From the NCBI GenBank assembly GCA_963832725.1, contig CAWHVG010000006.1, positions 372,001 through 436,000 of the forward strand: DNA of 64,000 bases, in the 5' to 3' direction. Position numbers and translations under genes: made by a program. Below the pieces are notes generated by a model. It made no database searches, had not been told where the DNA came from, and saw only the letters and a program-made list of their open reading frames with translations. This stretch comes from JAEZBP01 sp963832725 (lineage in GTDB: Bacteria; Myxococcota_A; Polyangia; Polyangiales; Sandaracinaceae). Positions 17,543 through 27,200 of this stretch are shown one piece after another (position 1 is the stretch's first letter; each line of letters opens with the position of its first letter).

Positions 17543-18295
17543 TTAGACCGCCGAGCGCCGCGCGAAGCGGTAGAGCTCGGCCGGCCGGTGATCCACGTCC
17601 TTCTGGCGCTCGCCGGTGGCCTCGAGCGGTCCCGAGGCGAGCATGCGGCGCCGGAAGGAGTCCTTGTTGAGCGGCCGCCCCAGGACGACCTCGTACACCC
17701 GCTGGAGCTGCCGCAGGGTGAAGCGCTCGGGCAGGAGCTGGAACCCGATCGGGGTGTAGTCGAGCTTCCCGCGGATGCGCTTGACGGCCATCCCGAGCAT
17801 GTCGGCGTGGTCGAACGCGAGCGGCAGCCTCTTGCCGTCGGCGTCGAGCGCCTCCACCGGGCCGCCGGTCTCCCCCTCCCAGGGCACGCTCAGCCGCGCG
17901 CCGACCGAGCGCTCAATCGACGCGAAGCGCCGCCCGTCGACGAGCGCGTAGTAGGCGACGCTGACCACGCGGGTCCGCGGGTCACGGTCCGGCGCGCCGA
18001 AGGTGTAGAGCTGCTCGAGGAACACCCCCGACACGCCCGCTTTGTCCCGCAGGACCCGGGCGGCCGCTCCGTCCAACGACTCGTCGATGCCGACGAACCC
18101 GCCGGGCAACGCCGCGCAGCCGCGGAAGGGATGCTCCTCGCGGCGGACCAGCACCGTCTCCAGCGCGGCCTCGACGACACTGATCAGCGCGACATCGACG
18201 GACAGCGATGGCCGCGGGTAGACGCTCGCATCGTAGGCGGCGAGAAACTCCGCTTCCGTCGCATCGATCGTCTCGTCGCTCGAATCCGCTCGCAT
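17543..18295 (-). CDS. NrtR-like Nudix-family transcriptional regulator
   Basis: A 250-residue protein with a Nudix fold at about residues 30-165 and a C-terminal winged-helix domain typical of NrtR (KLDYTPIGFQLLPERFTLRQLQRVYEVVLG, then RPAELYRF; shown in parts). The Nudix box at 66-88 is degenerate: the RE-U-x-EE core reads R80-V-L-R-D84-K85, so pyrophosphatase activity is unlikely and a sensing role is favoured. NrtR proteins control NAD synthesis genes in response to ADP-ribose. The ATG at 18295 has GGGGAG upstream. An ATG at 18328 is in frame but lies inside a palindromic operator and lacks a ribosome site, so it is rejected. Two palindromes just upstream suggest autoregulation. Confidence 0.85.
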   Translation of the reverse strand: MRADSSDETIDATEAEFLAAYDASVYPRPSLSVDVALISVVEAALETVLVRREEHPFRGCAALPGGFVGIDESLDGAAARVLRDKAGVSGVFLEQLYTFGAPDRDPRTRVVSVAYYALVDGRRFASIERSVGARLSVPWEGETGGPVEALDADGKRLPLAFDHADMLGMAVKRIRGKLDYTPIGFQLLPERFTLRQLQRVYEVVLGRPLNKDSFRRRMLASGPLEATGERQKDVDHRPAELYRFARRSAV

Positions 18296-18316
18296 TTTCT
18301 CCCCGCCGCCGCCCAC

Positions 18317-18362
18317 TTCGATGCACATCGCATCGAACAGCTTCGATGTAACTCACATCGAA
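18317..18362. promoter_or_regulatory. Two 21-bp palindromic operators upstream of the NrtR-like gene
   Basis: TTCGATG-N7-CATCGAA occurs twice, at 18317-18337 and 18342-18362, with identical half-sites and identical 7-bp spacing; centres are 25 bp apart. The second is part of a longer perfect stem, with 11-bp arms and a 5-bp centre at 18339-18365. The 21-bp length equals that reported for NrtR operators. The remaining 18363-18608 region has no gene. Confidence 0.7.
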
Positions 18363-18608
18363 GCTGGGTGAACGAAAATGTGTGGAAGCCCGTGGCGCAA
18401 TCACACGGGATCCCGCCCACACCCGACATATCGCGCGGGAAAGCGGCGCTTCATGCCAGCGAGCCCAGGGTTCCGGGGCGCGTCCACGGATACTGTGTTT
18501 GCTCACGCGACCAGGGAACCACTCCGGGGGTCGCGTTGACGCCGATCGAGGCACCCCCCAGGGTAGGGGTTTCGCGGATGGGGAACCCCCTTCCTTTGGA
18601 GGCTTCGG

Positions 18609-21600
18609 ATGAGGAAACAAGCGTTTGGGTGGGTCGCGCTGACCTGCGTCGCGCTACTGGCGGGCTGTGACAACGGCACGACGGGCAGCGACGGCGGGAG
18701 CGACGGCGGCACCAACAACACGGATGACGGTGGCGGCGACATCTGTTCGACCCGCGTCACCTGCAGCACCGCCGGCACCAGCTGCAACGGCGAAACCCTG
18801 GTCACCTGCGCCGTCGACGCCGACGGCTGTATGGTCGCGACGAACACGGACTGCAGCGCGACGAGCCAGACCTGCGACGCGTCGAGCGGCACGGCCGCCT
18901 GCGTCGAATCCCTGCTCGGCGATCGAATCCGGCCGACGCCTGCACCACCGCCGATGCTCGCAACTGCAACGGCGACACGCTCGAGGTCTGCACCACCGAC
19001 TCGAACGGCTGCATGGTCCTCGACCGGACGACCTGCTCGGACATGCCGGGCGGCGTCTGCGACGCCAGCGGCAGCATGCCGATGTGCGCCCTGCCCGCGG
19101 ATCCCTGCGCGGACATTCCGGCGGCCATGCAGTGCGACACGGCCGGGACGAGCTGCGACAGTGACAACCTCGTCACGTGCGCTGCGAACGCCTTCGGCTG
19201 CCTCGTGCAGACCACCACCGACTGCACGGCACACGCGAGCGGCACCTGCGACGCCTCCGGCGCCGCGGCGACCTGCGCGTCGACGAGCGATCCCTGTGCC
19301 GGCGTGACCACCTGCGACACCGCGGGCTCGAGCTGCGACGGCCCCAATCTGGTCACCTGCGCGCCCGACGCGTACGGCTGCATGGTCGAGACCCGCACCA
19401 CGTGCACCGACGCGACGTTCGGCTTCTGCGACACAACCAGCTCGATGTGCAGCACGGCCGCCACCGACCCCTGCATGGGCATGGACACCTGCGGCACCAG
19501 CGCCAGCTCGAGCTGCACGGACGCGAACACGCTCTCGAGCTGCGCCGCGAACGCCTTCGGCTGCTTCGTCGCCACCACCACCGACTGCAGCGCGAGCAGC
19601 CAGATGTGCTCCGATGCCAGCGGCACCGCGATGTGCATGGATGACTCTTGCCCCGAGGCCACACCGACCGTGCTCGACTGCTCCAGCGGCACCGTCGACG
19701 GTGACACCGCCGACGGAACCACGGCGCGTGACGGCTACGAAGGCTGTTCGAGCGCCAGCTATCCCGGTTCCGAACAAATCTGGCGCTTCCGGAACTCCGA
19801 CAGCACGCGGATGGCGGTGGAGATCGTCGCGACCCGTGGCAGCGGCACCGCCGACTTCGACCTCTTCGCCTTCGGTCCGGGCCATGGCGGCACGTGCACC
19901 GACAGCCCGGTGAGCTGCCTCGATTATAGCAACGGCACCACGGACACAGAGACGGTCGACTTCTCGGTCGACGCCGGAGGCATGACGTACATCGCGTACG
20001 ATTTGTACAACTCGAGCAGCACCACGTCCCCCTACACTCTCGAGGTCACCTGCACGCCCATCGTCTGCGGCGACGGCAACATGGTGGGCGACGAGCAGTG
20101 CGACGACGGGAACACGACCGCCGGTGACGGCTGCTCGGATACCTGCCAGGTCGAGCCCGGCTACGACTGCACCGATTCGGGCTGCACTTTCAGCTGCGGT
20201 AACGGCACGCTCGAGACGCCCGGTGAGACCTGCGACGACGGGAACACGACCGCGGGCGACGGCTGCTCCGACACCTGCCAGACCGAATCCGGCTACACGT
20301 GCGTCGGTGCGGGAGCCGGCACCTGCATGATGCAGGCTGCCAACGCGACCTGTGACGGCGCAACGTCCGTCACCGCCGACACCACCATCGCCAGCGAAGA
20401 CCTGAATACGGGCGGCCCGATCCCGAGCGGGAGTGGCTGCGGCAGCGGGAGCGGCAACGTCGCGCTCTACTACGCGGTGACCGTTCCCGACGGCATGACC
20501 GCCACCGTGACCGCGACCCCGGACACCGTGGATATCGTCATGACGGAGCTGGATGACTGCTCGGCCACCTCGTGCGCGGATTACGCAGACGACGGATACG
20601 CGGGCGACCCGGAGACACTCTCGTACGTCAACACGAGCGGTGCCAGCACGGTCATCGTGTACGCGGTCCGCCCCTACCATGGCGACACCGCTGGAACCTT
20701 CGATCTCGACGTCGCATACGAGGCCAACTGTGGAAACGGCTCCATCGACGGCTCGGAAGAGTGTGACGACGGGAACACCACCGACAGCGACGGCTGCTCT
20801 TCCACCTGCACCGTCGAGAGCGGTTACGCCTGCTCCGGCACTCCTTCGACCTGCGTCATCCCCGTCTGCGGCAACGGCTCCGTCGAGGGCTCCGAAGGGT
20901 GCGATGACGGCAACACGACCGACGGCGACGGCTGCTCCTCCACCTGCACCGTCGAGAGCGGCTACATGTGCACCGGCAGTACTTCGGTGTGCTACATGCC
21001 CGCCCCCAACGGCTCGTGCGCCATGGCCACGTCCGTGACGAGCGACGCCACCATCAGTGGTGAGCTGATCGAGGCCGGCGGCCCGGTGCCGTCGGGAAGC
21101 GGCTGCGGCGGCGGGAGCGGCGACTCGGCGCACTACTACGACGTGACCGTCCCGGCCGGCCAGTCCGTCTTCGTCTCCACGGTGAAGGGACCCAGCTACC
21201 CCGACCTCGTCGTCTTCTCGCAGAACGCGTGCAGCGACACGGATTGCGCCGACTACTCGGACTATCCCGAGAGTCTAACGCTGACCAACAGCGGAACCAG
21301 CGACACGCAGATGATCGTCGGCGTACGCGGCTACTCGTCCAGCACGACGGGGACGTACGACATCTCGTTCGCGTACCCCGCGGCGAACAGGACGTGTGCC
21401 GGCGCGACTGCCGTGACGACGAACACCACCTTCAGCGCGGTCAACACCGCGACCGGTGGCACATCGCCCACCGGCAGCAGCTGCGGGACCGCGGACGGCG
21501 CGAGCCTGTACTACGCCGTCACCATTCCCGCTGGCACGCGCGTCACCGTGACCGTCACCGGGACCTCGGACCTCGACGCCGTCATCAACGTGCTCGACTC

Positions 21601-21775
21601 CTGCGGCGCCGCGGACTGCAGCTCGTACGCGGACGACACCGCGAGCGGAGGAGTGGAGACCGTCGACCTCGACAACACCGGCACGGCAGCTATCACCCAG
21701 ATCGTCGCCGTGGGCGACTACGGCTCCTCGGGCGGGATCGGCGACATCGACTTCGCCTATGGCGCGCTCCCGTGA
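18609..21775 (+). CDS. Large Cys-rich secreted lipoprotein with myxobacterial repeats (two frameshifts)
   Basis: A surface lipoprotein of about 1055 residues. The signal peptide ends in the lipobox LLAGC. A Gly/Asp-rich linker leads to several Cys-rich modules of about 60 residues (pattern DPCAG-TTCDTAGSSC...LVTCA...GCMVETRTTC). Then come DUF4215-type repeats (CDDGNTTAGDGCSDTCQVE, four copies) alternating with beta-rich PPC-like modules (SGCGSGSGNVALYYAVTVP). Phase changes near 18906 and 18925 split the first Cys module; the total length is three times 1055 plus two bases, consistent with two inserted bases. The long antisense frame over this gene is a compositional shadow. Function is unknown; display of binding modules is likely. 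Confidence 0.8.
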
Positions 21776-21780
21776 CATCC

Positions 21781-21843
21781 CGCGGCTTCGGCCGCGTCAC
21801 ACACCGGCAGGAGGCCCGCTCGCGCTTCGGCGCGGCGGGCCTT
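21781..21843 (+). terminator. Tandem hairpins after the Cys-rich lipoprotein
   Basis: CGCGGC-TTCG-GCCGCG at 21781-21796 is a perfect stem with a stable TTCG tetraloop, beginning six bases after the stop codon. A second hairpin pairs AGGCCCGC (21812-21819) with GCGGGCCT (21835-21842). There is no real T-run, so efficiency is uncertain. Confidence 0.5.
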
Positions 21844-21986
21844 CGCCGAATTTCGGGGCACGAATCGATACTTCCGAGGCTCGATCGACACGCACGGAGC
21901 GGTCGCCGGGTGTTATCCTCTCCGCCCGCGGCCCGGGCGCAGCGGAGCTGGAATCCCCCGCCCGGGCACGTTAGGAATCGAGACTG

Positions 21987-23456
21987 GTGGCGTACTCCCC
22001 CGGACATCCCGCTGGACAGCGCGCCTGGGCGCGAGCGCACCTGACGCGCGGAAGCTCCACCGGCGAGGTCTGGGAGATCAGCAGCGACTATCCCGAGGCG
22101 CGGCTGACCATCGGCAGCGATCCGGGCGCCGGCTGGCCGATCCAGGCGCCGGGCCTCTTCCCCGTCCACTGCGAGCTCTTCTGGGACGGGCAGTCGCTCT
22201 GGGTCGCCGACACCCACGGCTCGGGCGCCGTCTTCCTGGACGGGCATCGCGTCACGGAGTGGGAGCAGATCCACGGGCCCGCCGAGCTGCGGCTCGGACA
22301 GGCCGCCCTCGACGTGGAGACCTCCGCACCGCTCCACGAGCAGATGGTCGCGAACCCGAGCCACGCGAAGCCGGTGACCGTCACGGACATCGTCGCGCCG
22401 CCGGAGAGTGCGCGCCCCAGCCGACCGATCTTCGGTGGCGCCGCGGGCGACGACAACATCCCCGAGCTCGACGCCGCCAAGACGCGGGTGGCAGCGATCC
22501 CGATGCCGGACCTCGACGCGGAGCGAACCCGGGTCGCCAGCGCGCCGGCCTCGCGCGCCCCCGCGGAGCCCAGCGCCAACCTGCGACCGCGGCTGGGCGG
22601 CTCCTCCGGTGGCGCCGCGCCGCCGACCTCCGAAGCTACCCGGATGGTGCCGATTCCGGTCGCTCCCCCGCAGACGGCGAGCGCACCGCAGCAGCCATGG
22701 GCCGGGCAAGGGCCGAAGCCGGTCGTGGCGCCTCCGCCCCCCGGCGCGGGCGCCCCGCCCCCACCGCCGCCGAGCGCTCCGACTCCGCCGGCGCCGCCAG
22801 CTCCGCCAGCCCCGCCCGCGCCTCCAACCGCCTCTGCACCGGACGGATCCGCGTTCGTCGCCCCGCCGGCGGCCCCGCAAGCCGCGCCCAAGGCCAACCG
22901 CTTCGCGGGCATCCTCGCGAAGCTGCGCCCCGAGTCGAGCGCCGACGTCATCGAGGCGAGCGGCGGCAAGGCCTCGCAATCGCTGCCGACCCGCACCTGG
23001 ATCATGCTGGCCGTCACGCTGGCCGCCGCCGTCGGGCTCCTGCTCTGGGAGGAGGACGAGCCGGCCGAAGTGGCCACGCCGCAGCAGCAGGCCCAGGCCC
23101 AGGCGGTCGACGTCACCCAGAACACGCCAGCCCAGCCGGCGGAGCCCGAGACCGCTCCCGCGACGCCCGAGCCCCCCGCCGCGCCCACCGAGCCAAGCTC
23201 GGCGGTCCCGGGCGAGTCCGAAGGCACGACCGAGAGCGAGGACGGAGAAGGAGACGGTGAAGAGGGGCCGACCCTGCAGCGACGCGCGATCGATTCCTAC
23301 GTGGCGGGGCAGTATGTCGAGGCGCTGGCGCTCTACCGCCAGCTCGCGGAAGCACACCCGGAGAACGAGTCGTACGCCAGCATGGTCGACATCCTCGAGC
23401 ACCGCGTGAGGTGCCACGACGGAGTGGGGCCGGGAGGACAGCCATGCGCCGAGTGA
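21987..23456 (+). CDS. FHA-domain protein with Pro-rich linker, membrane span and TPR-like tail
   Basis: A 489-residue protein. The N-terminal FHA-like domain (residues 20-115) has LTIGSDPGAGWPI, VHCELFWDGQSLWVADTHGSGAVFLDG (read in parts) and the following strand ELRLGQAAL. A long Pro/Ala-rich, low-complexity linker follows (residues 215-300), then a membrane span near 335-356 (WIMLAVTLAAAVGLLLWEE), a second Pro/Glu-rich region and a short TPR-like C-terminus ending in a Cys pair. The start is GTG at 21987. The next gene overlaps it by 13 bases, and a Ser/Thr kinase gene follows, so the FHA domain may read that kinase's phosphorylation. Partner and ligand are inferred. Confidence 0.78.
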   Translation: MAYSPGHPAGQRAWARAHLTRGSSTGEVWEISSDYPEARLTIGSDPGAGWPIQAPGLFPVHCELFWDGQSLWVADTHGSGAVFLDGHRVTEWEQIHGPAELRLGQAALDVETSAPLHEQMVANPSHAKPVTVTDIVAPPESARPSRPIFGGAAGDDNIPELDAAKTRVAAIPMPDLDAERTRVASAPASRAPAEPSANLRPRLGGSSGGAAPPTSEATRMVPIPVAPPQTASAPQQPWAGQGPKPVVAPPPPGAGAPPPPPPSAPTPPAPPAPPAPPAPPTASAPDGSAFVAPPAAPQAAPKANRFAGILAKLRPESSADVIEASGGKASQSLPTRTWIMLAVTLAAAVGLLLWEEDEPAEVATPQQQAQAQAVDVTQNTPAQPAEPETAPATPEPPAAPTEPSSAVPGESEGTTESEDGEGDGEEGPTLQRRAIDSYVAGQYVEALALYRQLAEAHPENESYASMVDILEHRVRCHDGVGPGGQPCAE

Positions 23457-24169
23457 TCCAGCGAGCGGTCCGCCGAGGGACGCCGGTCGCTTTCGCCGCC
23501 TTCACGCTGGTGCTCGCCGGCGCCTGCGACTCCGAGCCCGAGCCGCCGCCGCGCTACCCCTTCACGTTCAGCGCCCACTCCGACACCGATCCGCTCGAAG
23601 GCGTCCAGGTGACGGTCAACGGCGGCCAGGTCGGCAGCACCAACGGCGAGGGCGTCCTCCACGTCGACCTCACCGGGCCCGAGGGTGCGCACGTCGCGGT
23701 GAACGCGGTCTGCCCCGAAGGGCATCGCAGCCCGGACCAGGCCCAGACCCACACACTGCGGCGCGTCCAGAGCCTCGACCCGGCCACCTCCGCCCGCGGC
23801 ATCGAGGTCAGCTTCGAATGCCCGCCGGAGCGGCGGGACGCGGTGGTCGTGGTCCGCACTCACGATCAGGGCGGCATGCCGGTGCTCCTCGACGGGCGCG
23901 AGGTCACCCGCACCGACGAGAGCGGCGCCGCACACCTGCACGTGGCGATGCTGCCGGGGACGAGCTTCCAGGTGCGGCTCGACACCGAGGCCAACAATCG
24001 GCTGCGCCCGCGCAACCCCTCGCTGACCTACACCCTCCCGGACCACGACGAGGTCTTCGTCCTCGATCAGCACTTCGAGGAGGAAGCTCCGCCCCGACGA
24101 CGCCGCCGCCGCCGCCGGGCCCGCCAACCGGCCGTGCGTCTTCCGATGCGCATCCCCAGCCACCACTGA
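23444..24169 (+). CDS. Secreted lipoprotein with carboxypeptidase-regulatory-like repeats
   Basis: A 241-residue exported protein. The basic N-terminus (MRRVIQRAVRR) and hydrophobic stretch end in AGAC, a weak lipobox, followed by an Asp/Glu/Pro linker. Two beta-sandwich-like repeats follow, each with a VTVNGGQVGSTN or VLLDGREVTRTDE turn, as in carboxypeptidase regulatory-like or PEGA-type modules. The C-terminus carries an Arg run (RRRRRRRRAR). The ATG at 23444, with GGGAGGA upstream, overlaps the FHA gene by 13 bases, so the two are translationally coupled. An ATG 11 codons upstream is less likely. Confidence 0.65.
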   Translation: MRRVIQRAVRRGTPVAFAAFTLVLAGACDSEPEPPPRYPFTFSAHSDTDPLEGVQVTVNGGQVGSTNGEGVLHVDLTGPEGAHVAVNAVCPEGHRSPDQAQTHTLRRVQSLDPATSARGIEVSFECPPERRDAVVVVRTHDQGGMPVLLDGREVTRTDESGAAHLHVAMLPGTSFQVRLDTEANNRLRPRNPSLTYTLPDHDEVFVLDQHFEEEAPPRRRRRRRRARQPAVRLPMRIPSHH

Positions 24170-24185
24170 TAGGCTCCGGGTTGGG

Positions 24186-24212
24186 GTCGAGCCTCCTCCC
24201 AAAAGGCTCGAC
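24186..24212. terminator. Hairpin before the kinase gene
   Basis: GTCGAGCC at 24186-24193 pairs perfectly with GGCTCGAC at 24205-24212 around an 11-base loop. It lies 17 bp after the lipoprotein stop and 23 bp before the kinase start. It could be a terminator or an attenuating hairpin; there is no T-run. Confidence 0.4.
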
Positions 24213-24234
24213 GACCTCCTCTGCTTCGCGTTAG

Positions 24235-27200
24235 GTGTCAGTGGCGGTGCACGGCCCGAGCCATCCTCAGACCCTCGGTCCCTTCACGCTCGAAGACATC
24301 ATCGGCGCCGGCGGCTTCGGTACCGTCTATCGCGCACATGACGCCTCGGGCCGGACGGTGGCGCTCAAGGTCCTCGCGCCGCACGTCGACAGCGAGGAGA
24401 CCGTCCAGCGCTTCGAGCGCGAGGGCTCCATTCGGATCGACCACCCGAACGTCGTCCAGGTCATCGACGCCGGGCGCGATCAGGACCAGTTCTACATCGC
24501 GTTCGAGCTGCTGGAGGGCAAGCCGCTCAACGATCGCCTCGATCGCGCGCCGCTCTCGCCCGAGATCGTGGTCGACACCGCCCTGCAGATCTGCGCCGGG
24601 CTCTCGGCCGCCCACGCGCGCGGCGTGGTCCACCGCGACCTCAAGCCGGGCAACGTCTTCGTCTGCGACGACGGCATCCTGAAGGTCCTCGACTTCGGCA
24701 TCGCGCGGCCGATGAGCCAGGCCGGCCCGCAGCTCACGATGGCCGGCTCGGTGATCGGCACGCCGGGCTACCTCGCGCCCGAGCAGGCCAGGGGCGAGCC
24801 GAACATCACCCCCGCCACCGACATCTGGTCGCTCGGGGTCATCCTCTATCAGGCGCTGAGCGGGACGAACCCCTTCATGCGCACGACGGCCGTGGCGACC
24901 ATCCTCGCCGTCGTCCTCGAGGAGCCTCCTCCCCTCGGCGAGGGTGAGGGGCTACCGCGCGGATTGGCCGAGGCCGTCCACCGCTGCCTCCAGAAGGATC
25001 CGGCCGCCCGCTGGGAGAGCGCGGAGGCGCTGGCGGCGGCGCTCTCGGCGGTCGACGTCGACGGCAGCCGCGTGGTCGGACTGCCGGCCGAGCTGACCCC
25101 TTCGATCCCGCTCGACGAGCAGCGGGTAGTCGCGCTCGTCCTCGCCACCGAGATGCGGGATCTGAACCGCTTCTCCGCCGTGGTCCGAGAGTGGGGCGGC
25201 GAGGTGATCCCCATGGTCGGCGGGCAGGCGATCGGCGTCTTCGGCGGGCGCACCTACGAGGGCGACGAGGGCGCGCGCGCGGTGCAGGCCGCCGTCGAGG
25301 CCCGCGGCACGGCCGGCTACGTGGCGGTCGCCTCGGGTCGGGCCACGGGCGCCCCGGGCACCGTCAGCGGCGACGCGGTGCTGGCTGTGGAGCGGGCGGT
25401 GCAGGCCGAGCTCGACGAAGTCGCGGTCGACGCCGGCACGGCGCGCAGCCTGGCGGGCACCATGAACCTGCGCAGCGTCGGCCGCGGCCTCTTCGAGGTA
25501 CCGCAGACCTTCCGTCAGCTCGACAGCGGGACCTTCCCCGCGCTGCGCCAAGACCTGCCGCTGCTCGATCGCGAGGCCGAGGTGGCGCAGATGGACGCGG
25601 CGCTGAGGACGGCGTTCGAGGACGAGCGGGCGACCATCGTCTGGGTCCACGGTCCACCCGGGGTCGGGAAGAGCCGGCTGCGCGCGGAGATGGAGCGCAA
25701 GCTGCGCGAGCGAGGGGTGCGCGTCCTGACCGGTCGGGGCGAGTCCCACCGCCGCGAGGCGCGCTTCCGCCTGCTCGGATCCGCCATCCAGAGCGACGCC
25801 GCGATCGAGCCTCTCTTCGGCGATCCGAACGTGACAATCGAGACACGACGCGGCGGGCTCGAGGAGATGCTGGCCGGCGTGCTGGAGGACAGCCACTGGG
25901 CGCGACACTGCGCGGAGCCCATCTCGCGCCTGCTCGGGCTGCCTGACGCGCTCGAGCTGCAGATGACGCAGCGCAGGAGCAATCCGCAGCTCATGGCCGA
26001 CCGCGTGCGCATCGCGCTGGCCGACGTCGTCGGCGCGATGTCGGCGCAGGGGCCGTTGGCGCTGGTGCTCGACGACGTGCAGTGGGCCGACACCGCGTCG
26101 CTGAACTTCCTCGACGAGATGGTCGAGCGGCTCGCGCACCGGCCCTTCTTGATCTTCGTCGCCGCGCGCAGCGAGCTCGGCGAGCGGAACCCCGAGCTCT
26201 TCTCGCAGCGCGAGATCATGCGCATCGGACCGCGCGGCCTGCGCGAGAAGGCGGTGGCGAGGCTGGCGCGGGAGATCGCCCGGCGGGAGGTGCCGGTAGC
26301 GCTGGTCCGCGAGGTCACCCAGCGCACCGGCGGCAACCCCTTCTTCGTCGAGCAGATCGTCCGCGAGCTGGTGGAGCAGAACCTGCTCGACGAGGAGCTC
26401 GAGAGCCTGCCCATCCCGCTCGACGTCGAGGGCGCGGTGCAGTCGCGCCTCGATCACCTGCCGCCCGACCAGAAGCAGCTGTGCAAGCGCGCGGCCGTCT
26501 TCGACGACGCGTTCACCGAGGCCGGGCTGCGCGCGCTGGAGGTCGCCGAGCCCTCCTCGCACCTGAGCGCGCTGGTCCGACGCGGCTTGGTCGCGGGACG
26601 CGCGGTGCGCGGCGACGAGCGGGAGTATCGCTTCAAGAACGCGCTGATGGCCGACGTCGCCTACCGGATGAACCCCGAAGAGGCGCGACGGGAGCTGCAC
26701 CGAATGGCCGCGCGTTTTCTGGCCGGGCTGCCCAACGCGGACCGGGAGGAGCTCGGGCGCCACCACGAGCTCGGCGGCCAGGAAGAGGAGGCGGCGAAGG
26801 GCTACGGCGACGCGGCGCTGCGGGCGGCTCGACGCGGCGACAGCGAGAGCGTGCTGCGCTGCGCCGAGCGCGCGCTCGCCCTCGGACTGAGCGGGAGCAC
26901 CGCCTTCAATCTCCAGCTGGCGCGGGCCGACGCGCTCTCCTTCGTCGGGCGCCGCGAGGAGCAGCGCGAGGCCATCGACGCCGCGCTGCCCATGGCGGAC
27001 ACGCCGCAGCGACAAGCCCGCGCCCTCACCGAGAAGGTGGGCTTCCTGGCGGCCGTCGGGGAGCACGAGCGCGGGCTGGAGGTCGCCGAGGAGGCCGTGG
27101 CACGCGCCCGCGAGGTCCGCGACCCGGACGTGCTGGCGATGTCGCTGGCCCGCCGCTGCTGGCTCCTGCTCTACATGGGGCGGATCCCCGAAGCGGCCGA

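Noticed and set aside
18296..18328. Start of the NrtR-like gene at the ATG at 18328
   Set aside because: It lies inside the first palindrome and lacks a ribosome site; ATG at 18295 has GGGGAG upstream and fits the family.
18503..21133. Long antisense open frame opposite the Cys-rich lipoprotein
   Set aside because: Val/Gly/Ala/Arg-rich composition without any domain, signal or ribosome site; it follows from the high third-position GC of the plus-strand gene.
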